64,000 nucleotides of DNA from Eretmocerus hayati (taxonomy: Eukaryota; Arthropoda; Insecta; Hymenoptera; Aphelinidae), in contig CM056742.1 of the NCBI GenBank assembly GCA_029851415.1, positions 11,015,736-11,079,735 on the forward strand, given 5' to 3'. How positions within the stretch are numbered: the first letter of the stretch is position 1; each line of letters opens with the position of its first letter. The position numbers and the translations under genes are program-made. Positions 44,559-56,491 of the stretch are shown here, one piece after another. The notes beneath the pieces were generated by a model. It did no database searches. It was given only the letters and a program-made list of their open reading frames with translations, and was not told where the DNA came from.

Positions 44559-45294
44559 ATGGTTATCGACGAAAAGAGTTATAGAGTAGGGAGTAGCAAC
44601 GCGACGATGACAACAACACAGGAAGTCCTTGACATACAGTTACGGCAGAGTTACTTCAATAGGGATAATATGTACAATGTTTTGAGAGCCGTGATCGTGA
44701 ATCTCCCTCTCGACTCCAAAGAGCCAATGGACGAGGTCTCAATGCTTCTCAGTATCCTGGGTAGTTTCAGCTGGCGGACTCAAATGTTAGCAAAGGGAGA
44801 AAGAAAAGTAGTGTGCGTGGACAAGAGACCATCACCATTTGATAAAGGAAGACTTGAGAAATATATCAAGAGAAATGATCTTAGAACTGTAGTGGGAGGA
44901 CTAATGAGAGTGGGTGACATATGTTCTGATTTGCTTGGAGGTGATAGGATACTGGCCCAGGTCTTGCGTTCGTGCTTCCGTCTACAAAACAACCCGGAAA
45001 TGCTAGCCAACATTACAAGCTACGTCAGGAAACATGTCCAATGCTTCCCATTAAGTATCTTGGATACGAAGCACCCAGCATGCAGGTGGCGAATCGTCAA
45101 CTCCTCAGACAAAATTCCATCGAATTCTTCACCTCATGATACGGGGAGCATTAGAAAACTCCAAAGATTAGGTAAAAGTTCCCAAATGGGAGAGGCCAGC
45201 ATGAAAACAGTCGAGTAAGTTACAAAAACCTGGATTATACATAGTCTCCTCAGATGACCCTGCTCATGACTCCATCCATTACAGGCAAATCTGA
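44559..45294 (+). CDS. Hypothetical protein, unrecognised, possibly two exons
   Basis: From ATG 44559 a 219-residue frame runs to 45218 (MVIDEKSYRVGSS start; blocks NRDNMYNVLRAVIVNLPLDS and RLEKYIKRNDLRTVVGGLMR; KHVQCFPLSILDTKHP). Its codon and residue mix looks protein-like. A perfect GTAAGT donor (45215-45220) overlaps the stop codon, and a CAG acceptor follows at 45282-45284, giving a 70-bp intron typical for this locus. Splicing replaces the stop with a very short ending (stop 45292-45294). A different phase would open 45285-45356. The relation to the upstream coding-like exon is unclear. No signal peptide, zinc motif or known family seen. Confidence 0.4.
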
Positions 45295-45429
45295 GAAAGT
45301 CCAGTGGGAACAAGGGACGTGCCCTGGACGAGATGTCAGCCCCTGGTGCCACTTGAAATAATGCAATAGGTTACCGACGATTCATCCACGATAATCCATC
45401 CGTGACAATTCATCCGATCATAATATCAT

Positions 45430-46060
45430 TACTTGATATATGATAGGAGGAATGGCCTAATTGCTATCGAAGCAAGATTTCTTGACAGAGCTTCCGTCAC
45501 CTGATCGTCTGGGAAATATACATTCCCTATAGAATCACGGAGCCATTTGAAAGGTGTCAAGAACCCAACTTGAATATCATTGCAACTCTCAAAGGCAGAG
45601 CTGATGATAGTTTCCATCCTTGTCTCTACACCGTACTGAATTGTTCAAAAATTGAAGAAAGTATGTGATATCAAGTGTGTGTTTCACCCTGGTCTCTCTC
45701 TTAGGCTCGTCAATGAGACAAAGAGAGTCTTGTCTCATCAGACACTACTGTAAATTGGTCGGATTGCCATCAGGTTGAAGAAGGGTTTACATTGAAATTT
45801 CGGTAGAACAACCATAAAATGAGGTCGCCATCTAGTGATCAAGACACGAAGCAGATGGTGGTAAACGACTTTATACCACCTCATGTCTTCGGTGATGATA
45901 AAATGAAATCATACCCTCGGTATATTTCAATATATGATGGGAGGAATGGCCGAATTGCGAGGCACTCGTTATCGAAGCAAGATTCTTTCACAGAGCTCCC
46001 GTCACTCTGATTGTCTGGGGAATATACATCTCGTATAGAACTACAGAACCATTGGGAAGA
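45430..46060. repeat. Imperfect direct repeat of about 125 bp
   Basis: ATATGATAGGAGGAATGGCC at about 45437 and ATATGATGGGAGGAATGGCC at about 45933 each begin homologous blocks through GTCTGGG-AATATACAT. Both are in the same orientation about 500 bp apart. No gene supported. Confidence 0.55.
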
Positions 46061-48470
46061 ATATATGAAAATATTCCAAAGCCTCCTTGGAAAGATGCAA
46101 TTTGAGATACTTATCTAACTTTACACGTTTATTTGTGAAAATTCATTGAAAATCACTCATTGAAGTCTTCCCGGTGGTAGGCTCAGATTCGCTCGGCCGA
46201 GCCCGGGCCACGATTTTTTCAAAGGGCTGGCGTAGTGAATTGAAGGCCGCTAGGATTGAAATTCTTTTCACTATATTTAGATAAGGTCCTGTAGATTCGA
46301 TTCCGAGCAATTATGAGTCTCAAATTTAATTGTATTTTTTATAATTAGCTGTTCCACTACCGGTGACAAAAAAACCTGCCCGACCCATAGTGGAACGGAG
46401 CCGAGCTCTGAATTCCACTATTGGCTAACTTGCGCACAAATGTTTGTTATTAAATATCCCCAAATTTTGTGAAAATTGATCCACTTTTCTAGTTATGGAG
46501 TACAATGAGTGGTGTGATGACTGTGTTATTTGACAATTTCCAAGGCAGAGAAAGTGTTTTTGTGTAAAGTGGCAACCTAACCTCTATCACTGTATGCAGC
46601 TCAATGTGCAGAGAGTACCTGGATTGATATAGTCAATCAACAATATTACTCAATTGATGACTATGGTGAGGAAACTATTTATTGTCTTATTACATTTGCA
46701 AACAATTGCCAGTAATAACCAGTTGTGAAGTGATGTATCGGTTGGTCAGGTTTTAGAATAAAAGCTTGATTGTGTTCAACCAAACAATCAGAACATACTC
46801 ACAGGAATGTGAATAATCAAATGTGCCAGAAATTGTTTTAAATGAATCACAGCATGCAGGCAGAGAGCAAGTGTCACCGATTAAGAATAGTCATTCAAGA
46901 TATAAGGTGGAAGAATAAGGAACCGCTGGGAAAGAACTTAGAATTGATGCTCCGCTTCATGCAATAACTGAGATTTATGATCCTTCGAAGACTCTATACA
47001 TGAAATAGGAAGATTTGCTGAAATTTAAGTATTATAAAGGGTCTGTTAACAAAATTTGGAGTGTGAGGTTGACCAGATTTGTGATTGGATCAAACTCAGA
47101 CTGAGCGTAGATTTCATGTGATAATAATACCTAATGTACCTAAATACTGTAGTCTTGGACAGCGAATAGAATGTTAGCTAAGTTGAAAATCATGCATAAA
47201 AAGACAATGGAACTCAAAATGGAATATACCTTCTTTCGAGGTATTTGTTGTAAGGACCTATTCTATCCATCTCTAGTGAGATTCTGAAATACTGAAGCGG
47301 TTAAGCTTCTTGACTTGCTTACAAATTTTGCACCAGTTAAGATTGCTTAATAATATAAATGGTCCTATTGTGTAGGAAATCCCGTAATATTTCCAATTAA
47401 GCCAAAAGAATGGAACATTCTTGCTCAGTACTTAAATTCTATGTTCTCTAAGTACTTCAATACACTCCCTCCAGCTCTGAGTTTTTCCAACTCAAGGCGT
47501 ACTCATGGGAATTTACACGTTCCACTTCTGGCAAATCAGTATTCCACCATAAGCAAAAAGTGGATACGTGTAGTTCCGAATTAGGCAAAATTCTTCTCTC
47601 ACTAGATTATCTCTAAAATTCTTAGATCTTAACCTTTCATCTATTTTCTTCTATAGAAATGTTCCTGAGACTCTTGCCTTTCAGACGCAGTAGTTGAGTT
47701 TATTGCTAAACGAATATTTTTTGAGGTGTACTACGGTGAACTTTCGGTATGCCGAAAAGCGTTCCACTATAGAGCAATTCACCTTATTCGAATTATCAAC
47801 TAAATGCTAATAAATCAAAGGAATGCCAAAACACTCAAAACCATAAATTGTGTTTGGATGGTGTCATACCATCAAAATAAATGATAGATAATTTGGAAAG
47901 AAGAACTAGCAACAACGAGCTAGACTGAGATTATACGATGGAGAACAGAATTTTCCACCAACAACTCAAAATCAGAATCTTCTTGATTTTGAACAACGTG
48001 ACTTGGAGGCTTATTCCACAATTTAATACAACGACGCAGGGTTGATTCTCTTGAGCCCTGAAGCTGTGTGGTGGCAGTCTAAAAAATTGTGTGGACCTTG
48101 TCCTATAGCGTGATCAAAATCAATAAGTTTCGACTGAATGTATGAGTTCGAATGACGAAGGACCAGAGCACATTTCAATGTCAAGATGTCATGATAATGA
48201 TATAAGTCATCAATAGTTGCAAGATTGGATTTCTTATACTAGCTTTCGTAGTCGTGATCAAATCTATGCATGGGCTCATTTTTCTTGACCAAGAGATACC
48301 TCAAGAGCCTATGCTAGAGTTTTTCAAGTTCATAAATTGATGATTCAATTGAGGTATAAATATTGCAGAAGCAAACGTGATTTCGGGACCAATCAGCGCA
48401 GTGTATAAGTATCTCATTCTAGCAATATTTGTAAAATCACTTCTCTTGATAAATTCTAGCGAACATTTAC
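46061..48470. other. Long AT-rich stretch, nothing recognised
   Basis: No coding frame above about 60 codons looks real and no tandem repeat or palindrome stood out. Short phrases (CATAGTGGAAC near 46385) recur at about 62810, suggesting dispersed repeat remnants. Confidence 0.35.
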
Positions 48471-48474
48471 AAAG

Positions 48475-48630
48475 CCGCCGCGGTCTCGTGGATAAGGTTC
48501 TTGACGTTAACGCAGAAGGCTGGGGCTCGAATCTCGCCCGGCACCAATGTGAATTTTTATAAGTTTCTTTCGGTGGCTTCGGTGGTTCGGAACCTACCTT
48601 AAACTGTAGGTCGCGCAGAATAACCTCGGA
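48475..48630 (+). mobile_element. tRNA-derived SINE-like unit
   Basis: The head GCCGCGGTCTCGTGG...GGGCTCGAATCTCGCCCGGC resembles a tRNA with A-box and B-box, followed by a tail with CCTTAAACTGTAGGTC. The same tail motif (CCACCTTAAACCGTAGGTCC) is at about 56382, and related heads lie at about 34160 and 56240. Anticodon-arm pairing is poor, so it is not called a tRNA gene. Confidence 0.5.
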
Positions 48631-48836
48631 AAGAGGTTGAAAATGTGTTACTGAAGAAAATAAACAACTACATTCTTTGACTATGTCCGCAACATGTCCA
48701 GCAAAGGGAAAATTTTCCTCAAAAGCAACACCTAGATCTTTCCATAGTATTAACCACGATCTCATATACAGGTCTGGGCACTTCATACAGCGTAATCATC
48801 AAATTTTTGAGTCGCGGCTCGGCAATATGGCCGCTC

Positions 48837-49167
48837 ACAAGGGGAGGTCCAACCTTGAGGAACACGGATCCTCATGAAACTCTGGGAATCATCTTGTTTT
48901 GGTAAAAAATGAAAGTGTCCCCAAGGGTTTGATCCCATGGGCCTCCTATCCCGAAACACAGCTATGGAGGTTAGCATTGTTACTATATCTATACACACGA
49001 TTTTTCAACATGGGCCTATATTGGCAATGCTAATCTCCATAGCTGTATCTCGGGATAGGAGGCCCATTGGACTTAACCCTTGGAGATATTTTCATTTTTC
49101 AACAAAACAAGATGATCCCCAGAGTTTCATGAGGATCCGTGTCCCGCAAGGTTGGACCTCCCCTTGT
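48837..49167. mobile_element. MITE family A, complete copy
   Basis: A 331-bp element has ends ACAAGGGGAGGTCCAACCTT and its near-perfect complement AAGGTTGGACCTCCCCTTGT. Arms of about 130 bp contain CTTGTTTTG and CATAGCTGT blocks, with the complementary TTAGCATTG and CAATGCTAA in the centre. No target duplication is obvious. Confidence 0.82.
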
Positions 49168-49329
49168 CAGTCAGGAAGCCAGGACACGCTCTGATTGGTC
49201 GGCCGTGATGACACGGCTCATTAGTTATATAAACAGCAAGACAGCAGTCGATAGCAACAATTATGCGATAAATATCATGCCGAATCTGTTCTTTGATTTC
49301 AACCAATGGTATTATTCAGTCAATGCACC

Positions 49330-49415
49330 GTTGTTGCTCATGTGGTAGAGGGCGAAAGTTAACAAAGCCGTCGTGCAAAGTTGAAGTTATCCTGGGCTCG
49401 ATCCTGGGCATACAA
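49330..49415 (+). repeat. tRNA-like segment
   Basis: TGTGGTAGAGGGC resembles an A-box and GGGCTCGATCCTGGGC a B-box, about 50 bp apart. The acceptor stem is not convincing, so it is treated as a tRNA-derived SINE fragment. Confidence 0.35.
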
Positions 49416-49742
49416 ATTATCCTCCCGAGATTTATGATCTATGGCACTACATCTCTAGATAGACAATTGCATCCACGTGAGTACTTGATGTTAATAATTG
49501 CCTTTGTAGGGATTTGTCTGCGTCTCTGAGGCTTTTGTATTAATCGCATTACTGTCAGCCACGACTGCTGTTTTCACCAACAATCACGGCCGACCAATCA
49601 GAGCAGTTCCTGGCTGAGTGGCCACGTTTCCGAGCCGCGACTCCAGAACGCGACGGCTTCGGTGTATTGAGTGCTCAGACCTGTATATAAGATCGTGGCA
49701 TTAACTCTGGACAATATCTGATCGCCGATTTGATACTCGAAT

Positions 49743-50400
49743 CTATAAGATCATAATTCTTGAAGAAAAATATAATATGGCGATCGAACATATTGAGTTG
49801 AAGCTTATTGATAATGACAGGCCACAAGACCAGTGCATCTCGATCCTCTCGAACCTCCAATGCCTCACGTACCGAGTTAATTTCGTAGAATATTTTCCAT
49901 CATCCGCATAAATCAAAACCTGACAGTGTCCAAAAATCGATGGCAAGTCATTCATAAGAATAATGAACAAAATCGGTCCTAGGCGAGAACCTAAAGGGAC
50001 TCCTGTTTGGCAAGAGGGGAATTCAGAAAGATTCGTTGATTCTAACTGACTGTTTGCAATCACAAAAAAATGACAGAATCCACGCAATCAATGCAGGATT
50101 AAAACTAAAAAATATAATTTGTTAATTATTAGAATTCCATATCCAACTGTATCAAAAGCTTTTGAAAAATCGGTATACATGGAGTGCATTTGGGAGTGTT
50201 TTTCTATAAAGTTGAAAATAAAATCTAAATGAATTAAGAGATTCGTGATTACTGATCTCCCCTCGGCAGATTCATGTTGTTCTTGTTCAAATACTGACAA
50301 AAAGTATCATAGACCTCTTCAGTCATAACAGCATGAAATATTTCAGAAATGGTACTTGCAATGATTGATAACTCGAGATTTATCCCCTGTCATCAAAATT
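49743..50400 (-). pseudogene. Decayed LINE reverse transcriptase (Jockey/CR1-like)
   Basis: Minus-strand pieces read GRSVITNLLIHLDFIFNF, YTDFSKAFDTV, QTGVPLGSRLGPILFIILMN and VLIYADDGKYSTKL, so the finger, palm and YADD boxes are recognisable. Frameshifts occur near 50088 and stops further upstream. It differs from the LINE at 0.8-6.2 kb and from the 8.1-kb fragment. Confidence 0.8.
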
Positions 50401-51291
50401 GCCACCACATAAGATGAATTCCACTTTCTAGGAAAGTGTCTGTTTTCAACGATAAATCATACAATTGAGTGAGGGGATGAGCAATGACATAAACCAGTTA
50501 TAAAAATATAATTCGGATCCTTTATAAAGGTTCACAGCATGCACATGATTCCATTCCAGGATTAAATTCATTGTTCTTATTTTCACTCATCAAGAATTGA
50601 ACAAACGCAGAAGTGTCATCGATCATTTATCAAACGAAAAAAACCAGGTTGTGCGCATAACTCTCACAAAGGATGAATGGCAGCTCATATTTAAAGTTTA
50701 AAGGGTCAAAGTACGATTCAGAGTTCCTGGAAGACATACTCGCCCGACTGACAGCCCCGTAAAATGTGGCATCAATGTGGAGACCCTCCAGGTACGACAT
50801 ACATGCGAAGTAATCCAAGATGGACGACTATGATATCCAATTCTTTAGATCTCGGTCAATAGCTCTCAACTCTGAAGACACGGACATTAGATTTCACGGA
50901 TGTGAACGTGTAGTTGCACTCTGAATCGCTCCAAATTCGATGCTCTCGAGAAATCCATCTATCAATCGCACAATCGCAATTCGTGATACAATAGTGGATT
51001 CGTGGTTTCTATCTGATTAAACTCATGTAAGGTGGCAAATAATTACGAACTGTTATGAGCCAAGGTATTTTTATTCAGAGTACACGTACATGGCGCCGAG
51101 CAATGCAAGGGCTCTATTTTCTTGTTAAAATTGTTTGTCAGGCGCTCGTGCTAGATTCCGTATCAGCGCACGAGAATGACACTTTATTGATCTCCATCAC
51201 GCATCCTGATGAAAGTCATTCTGCCTACTAGGCTTCCAATTTGTCTGCACTGTATTTAGATTGAGGTCTCTTCGAGAATTTTTGGATCAAT
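50401..51291. other. Intergenic, nothing recognised
   Basis: The first part may be further upstream remains of the decayed LINE. No other feature supported. Confidence 0.3.
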
Positions 51292-51585
51292 ATGAGTAAA
51301 TATCCCAAAGTATCACCAGACATAACATTTGAGGATCAAAAATTCTTCGATTCAGTAGTGCCTGTGATCAACAAATGGAGGAGTGAGTCGGAAATTAGTG
51401 ATGTCCACTCGATCCTCATCTTCATTCTCCTCGAATTTTACATCATCCATTAACTGTATCTTCATTCAGTTTTCAAACTTAAAGATAATGATGAATTCGT
51501 AAATTCCTCGAACGATCCGACAGAAGCCTCTATCTTAGGTTATCACAAAATATTGAAAAATGTTTTCTCATCCTCGCGGGACTAA
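51292..51585 (+). CDS. Small two-exon gene, 68 residues, function unknown
   Basis: Exon 1 (51292-51382) starts MSKYPKVSPDITFEDQKFF and ends in phase 1 before GTGAGT. An 87-bp intron (51383-51469) has a branch-like TTAAC and ends TTCATTCAG. Exon 2 (51470-51585) continues in frame (KWR|IFKLKDNDEF) and ends SSSRD before TAA. The joined frame is open for 69 codons, a good fit to GT-AG rules in a locus where other introns are of similar size. The product is hydrophilic with no signal peptide or membrane segment. It faces the receptor at 52-54 kb tail to tail. No family is recognised, and a chance combination is possible. Confidence 0.42.
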
Positions 51586-52042
51586 AATACGCAAATTAGC
51601 TCACTATTCTGGGGTAATGTGATTTACCTACCCAGGTATCAACCATTAGCCCCGGCGATGGATTTACCATCGAAATGAGGTCGAAGTAAGATTTGCCTTT
51701 AGGTGCGAAATACACTATCCTTTCTGTTGAGGGTCATGGCTGACCATATGAGCATTCATGGTGCTTTCATGTTCAAGATGAGCCATATAATGTGAGTATG
51801 ATCGAGCTCGGGTAGTTCAGAATTTTCAAACTCTCTCTCCGAATTTAAGTGAACATAATATAAATTTCCTCCAGAATACGGATTGTTCATCGAATTTCTC
51901 GCATATCATTGTTAATGCATCCGTTAGGCTTCATAATTTTCAAAGGTGACTGGCGACCGAATTCTCGAAAAAAAATCCATTCTTGGGGTCGACTTTCCCC
52001 CAATCACTAAAACGTTCAAACGTTGACACAGGTTATCTCTCA
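51586..52042. other. Intergenic between convergent genes
   Basis: No feature recognised; probably holds the 3' UTR of the receptor on the minus strand. Confidence 0.3.
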
Positions 52043-53986
52043 TTAGGTTTGGTATCGAAATATTCGCCTAGACCAAAATTGAGCAAAAACTTCCCACAAA
52101 AAAGAGATGAAAGCAGAAAAATAACCGGTCAAAATAATAAAGAGTAATCTGAATTTTAAAGACACCTCAACACTCTTATCATTTTCAGGACCATAATGCT
52201 TATAAGCATCTTCTTTTGGATTCTTGTGAAAACAAAAACTACATACTCGATTCACTTCCTCCCTGTTATATTTCATCATCAAACCCGTTTCTTGTAGTTT
52301 GCGGAAGAATTTGCCAAAACGATCCCTGAACGGAAAATTTTTTCGCACGAACATGAATTTGTCGAGTGACATAATGATCCCGTCTAAGTGAGTGGCGTAC
52401 CATTCTGATGAGTCCAATTTGAAAAAGCGGTGTTGATGATAAGGAACTGTCATCAGGGAACCAAAAACTGAGTTATCAGTACGGTGAGCGTCACGTTTTT
52501 TCATATACTCATCGATCGCTTCCACAAGGACAGTTCGATTAGCTATTTCCTGCATCTTGGAATCCACCTGACCAAGATGAAATAACACATCCCTTGTTCC
52601 CTCTTCCACATCTAGGTTTACATCCGAGTCTATAAATTCTTCCAGGGTTCTAAATCTCAAGACTTCACGTTTATTGATGCTCATCTTAAGCAACTCATCC
52701 GATGTTATCGTAATAATGATGAGCGAGCTAAAGTATAACGTAATGAGGAATATTTTTTCCTTCAAACTCATTTTTCTTTGATATTGCATCGAGCCACCCA
52801 GAAGTGCTTTGGCTATTTTGGTTATTGACCAAATCTTCTTATCGAAATTCATGACTCGAGAGAATAATAGGAAAATTAAGAACATAACAAGTAATGTACC
52901 GCACGTGAAGAGGAAATTTGATGAAATCTCAGTCTCAGTAACCTTTCTTTGCATTATCCAGAGCTGAGTTCCATAACGAATAGAAGTGGATATTTCTGTG
53001 AAGGATTCGTGTTTTACTCTGTTCATTTGGACTCCGGAATCTTCGTATTCGCCGATCGCGTAATGGCGAAAATCTAAAGCTGAATCGAAGTCAAACTGTT
53101 CTCGACAAGTTGCATTATTAATGTCCGCCTCGTAATTCTTAACTTCATCCGAAATATTTCTTCCTATGAACTCTCGAATGATGGTGAAATTGAAAGCACC
53201 CATGGCATAACTTATGGAAAGCTGGTCCTCCTCTGCCCAACTTCTAAGTCGGAATATTCCAAACTCGACCCCATCAAGGTGATAATAGCTGCGCAAGTCA
53301 TTCTTCGTCCTCAAGGGATAACCGTATAAATTTTGCTGCTTCTCTGGAAGTATGTCAGCAAGCTCCGTCAATTTGATTCGACTGTAGTGATCTTGGAAAG
53401 GATTGAAGGTGTGGATTAGAACTTCACAGTCCACATACTCTTTTGAAGCTATAAACATTCTTGGAGTCGTATTGATCCATTCTATGATAGTCAAATCCAA
53501 AAAATCACGAGACCAAGCAAATCTAAGAAATGATTCGATGCTCTCACCAGTGCCATTAATAAAAAAAATGATACATTTTCCTCGAACATAATCGCTGTAA
53601 TTCATCCAAAACTCAATCATACTTCGCAACTCTTGAAGTAGATCCAGTCCATCGCGATGTTCTATGATTCCAATTTTCAACTTTGACTGATCAGCCGTTT
53701 GATTCCACAGGTTATTGAATGATCTCACTGCAGGTATTTTTTCAACAACACTGTAATCGACGACAATACTGGAAAATTCATCAACCATGACTTTCACGAT
53801 GTTGGCGCCAAATGTGCTGAGAGAACTCACTGATTCGACAATGACAGTCACCTGATACGTTAATAAATTATTCTTCATGTAATTGACTACATGTTGCAGA
53901 GCAGGCTCATACTCAGGAATCGAATCACACTTCACCATTGGAACCATCGAGATTATGATGAAAAGTTGTCCCGGACCCATGTTCAT
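52043..53986 (-). CDS. Divergent ionotropic receptor, short-tailed (IR-8)
   Basis: The protein has 647 residues and starts MNMGPGQLFIIISMVPMVKC, a signal peptide. It keeps the family layout: EFSSIVVDYSVVEKIPAVRS, GKCIIFFINGTGESIESFLR, M1 (FLFTCGTLLVMFLIFLLFS), pore loop with LLGGSMQYQRKM, M3 (IFLITLYFSSLIIITITSDE), second lobe with RDRFGKFFRKLQETGLMMK, and the last helix at about 613-634. It ends soon after (QFWSRRIFRYQT), so the basic tail of about 100 residues and the 3' intron of the other copies are absent. It is the most diverged copy, with intact features throughout. IR-5 is a fragment of the same lineage. Confidence 0.9.
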   Translation of the reverse strand: MNMGPGQLFIIISMVPMVKCDSIPEYEPALQHVVNYMKNNLLTYQVTVIVESVSSLSTFGANIVKVMVDEFSSIVVDYSVVEKIPAVRSFNNLWNQTADQSKLKIGIIEHRDGLDLLQELRSMIEFWMNYSDYVRGKCIIFFINGTGESIESFLRFAWSRDFLDLTIIEWINTTPRMFIASKEYVDCEVLIHTFNPFQDHYSRIKLTELADILPEKQQNLYGYPLRTKNDLRSYYHLDGVEFGIFRLRSWAEEDQLSISYAMGAFNFTIIREFIGRNISDEVKNYEADINNATCREQFDFDSALDFRHYAIGEYEDSGVQMNRVKHESFTEISTSIRYGTQLWIMQRKVTETEISSNFLFTCGTLLVMFLIFLLFSRVMNFDKKIWSITKIAKALLGGSMQYQRKMSLKEKIFLITLYFSSLIIITITSDELLKMSINKREVLRFRTLEEFIDSDVNLDVEEGTRDVLFHLGQVDSKMQEIANRTVLVEAIDEYMKKRDAHRTDNSVFGSLMTVPYHQHRFFKLDSSEWYATHLDGIIMSLDKFMFVRKNFPFRDRFGKFFRKLQETGLMMKYNREEVNRVCSFCFHKNPKEDAYKHYGPENDKSVEVSLKFRLLFIILTGYFSAFISFLWEVFAQFWSRRIFRYQT

Positions 53987-55290
53987 TCCGTGTCCACTTT
54001 TTAACGACTGAAACTGGGATATCCTTCAACTGGGGCTCCAATTCATCCAATTGCGTCGTCTCGATGTAGATGCCGCAATAGATTTGACTAATTCTCATGG
54101 ATATATCCTATTTGCGCCTGCAATCGATCGGTTAACGATAAATCAACAAGTGATTACTGTCATAAGTGAAAAATCATTTTTTCTCCCTCTTTTTCTAGAG
54201 AGCCATTATCAATCTAACAAGTTTCAGTGATCTTTATCGTACCGTGGCTCACTCTGAAAATTGGATATAGTACTATCAGAGTTGCTGGGGCACTTTCGAT
54301 GCCCTCCAATCACTTTATTTAATCCATTAGTAATTCTTAAGCATTTTCATGTATTCGTCAGTACTGAGACTTGATATAAAAATCATCAGTTGAGTATTTC
54401 CCGGGATAAGGAAAAAAATGTTAGAAATTGGTCGACTTCTAACCGAAGTCATCAGCTACTTGTTTGAAAATTCAACCGGGTAATTCGAGTTTTGAACACT
54501 GGTTGCCTGTAAAACTCGACCATTGGTTGCCTGCCAAATTCAACTTTTTAGTTGAAATATCTACCACGGCGAATATGGGCATCGGATTAGGAACAATCAC
54601 GAGATGCATGAGTTCGGTGAATGGTGGTGCTCGGACGACATTTTTGGGTCAGACAAACAAATTTTTCCATGATTCCTCATGAACATGAATAGAAATAGAT
54701 AATGGCAGTGGCCGCGCAAGTCTTTTCGGTCAAAAATCCAGGTTGGGCAACGTTTTCGCGATTCGTATCAGGATAGGTGACCACCCAACTTGGTTTGCGA
54801 AGCCTGTAGCTTATTTTGGATCAGAAACTAGGCAAGCGCAAGATGAATGGTCGCCCATCCGAATTATGGGAGGTAAAAACTTTGCTTGGCCCGGATTTTT
54901 GACCGCAAAGGCTCTCGAGGTGGTCACTGATATTTTCTTCTCATTATATAAAAATACGCTTCTAAACGAGATCAGCAGAATGCTCCCTCACAGCGATATT
55001 TGCTGATTTTTCGGAGAAATTTCACAATTACTCTTACATTGAGGACAAATCATACAACATCACATGTCGTATTCCTACTGACATCGACAACCGATAACTC
55101 ACGATATTCTTTCACATGTTTTTCATTGAATTGTTGAAATACTTATATCCAAGAATGATCTCTGTGACTTTTGGGTATGACTTTTTCTTGGTCAAACCTA
55201 ATGAAAATCTTATTTTTCGATACACTGTGCGTAAAAGTGCACTTTGCGCACAATTTGTCGACTTTTACTCACAGTTTATCGAAAAGTATA
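53987..55290. other. 5' flank of IR-8
   Basis: Contains a 24-bp tandem duplication (TGGTTGCCTGTAAAACTCGA / TGGTTGCCTGCCAAATTCAA at about 54501-54545). Otherwise nothing recognised; the conserved box seen before other receptors was not found. Confidence 0.35.
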
Positions 55291-55291
55291 G

Positions 55292-55414
55292 TTCGATACA
55301 CGGGCGTAAAACCTATCATTCGCATCCTCGTGATGATTCCGACCCTCGCCTGCGGCTCGGGCCGGAAACCCATCACTCGAACGCGAATAAAACGTTTTAC
55401 GCCCTTGTATCGAA
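55292..55414. mobile_element. Small hairpin repeat
   Basis: TTCGATACACGGGCGTAAAAC and GTTTTACGCCCTTGTATCGAA are inverted around a GC-rich loop of about 80 bp. MITE-like. Confidence 0.6.
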
Positions 55415-56039
55415 ATGTACTATTCCGTGCCCCGTTAGTATTGTTTGTGGTTCTCTGTGCACCAGAGGATCCTTTCTATCACTGACTGGATCAATTTGAG
55501 CCGTTCTAGAATTTCTAAAGCATCAAGTGAAACTAAGACGAGAGATATTCTCGCTGACTATTCAATGATGAATGATTCATAGCTTATCAAACTAGAAATG
55601 CGAGGATTCCGCTCCCTTATCCCAAAATGATTTCTTTCACAGAGATATCACAAAAAATTGCCTGTCATGAATGAGGATGTTTTCAGTGTTCTTTATCGAT
55701 TGTTTGATACGGAATCCCATTAAAATCTGCTTGAACCCAATGCAAATGAAGTTTTCAAAATATTTGATTCGTCGAGGAAAATTTCATTTGAGCCACTTTC
55801 TAATGCGTTTAAAAAAAATCGGTGTCACCCGATAGATGGCGCAGTACAATCTCTTCTGGGTATTGATAGTCATAGAATATTTGGTGTGATGGAATGGTTT
55901 TGGAGAAAAATATGAGGAAAAAATAATTATCGAGGACAAAGTTTCATATATTTTAAGTGATTGTGCTGTGAGAGCTCTTCAGGAGGATTCTGTTTACTTG
56001 GAGTCAACTTTTTTGGCGCTTCTCACTTTAATTGTATCG

Positions 56040-56420
56040 ATCTGGACATCCTGATGAAATGCTACGTATTGCCGTTTGGAATTACTACGGTAGGATTCGA
56101 TCGTTAATTGATTGTCGGTTAATGAACTGTTAACCTGTAGATGAAACGTTGGATAAAAATGAGATAATATTACAGATTACTTCTCGTTAAATCGAATTTT
56201 GATCAAATATCGAAAACTAGTACGTTCGTGAGTTGATGATGGTACCTGCAATGGCCACGTGGATATAGGACATGGTCTTCTACGCGGAAGTTCCTGAATC
56301 GATCCCCGAAATCGGTTTGGCATCACTAAGATTTTTCTCATTTGCTTGTCGTTGCTTTATTTGTGTCGGAGATTTGGCTCCCACCTTAAACCGTAGGTCC
56401 AGTTGAGATACAAATACACC
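56040..56420. repeat. Duplicated flank with SINE-like unit
   Basis: Collinear with 33960-34317, including GTCGGTTAATGA, GGCCACGTGGATATAGG and a B-box-like GAATCGATCCCCGAAATC. It extends to the SINE tail CCACCTTAAACCGTAGGTCC. Confidence 0.6.
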
Positions 56421-56491
56421 CATTAAGGTAATGCCGTACTGATTACTACGCTATAGTAGTTTACTTCAGATAACTTCTAATTTTTAAATAG

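Noticed and set aside
48475..48545. Possible functional tRNA gene
   Set aside because: B-box present, but acceptor and anticodon stems have mismatches, and the sequence has a SINE-like tail with relatives elsewhere in the window.
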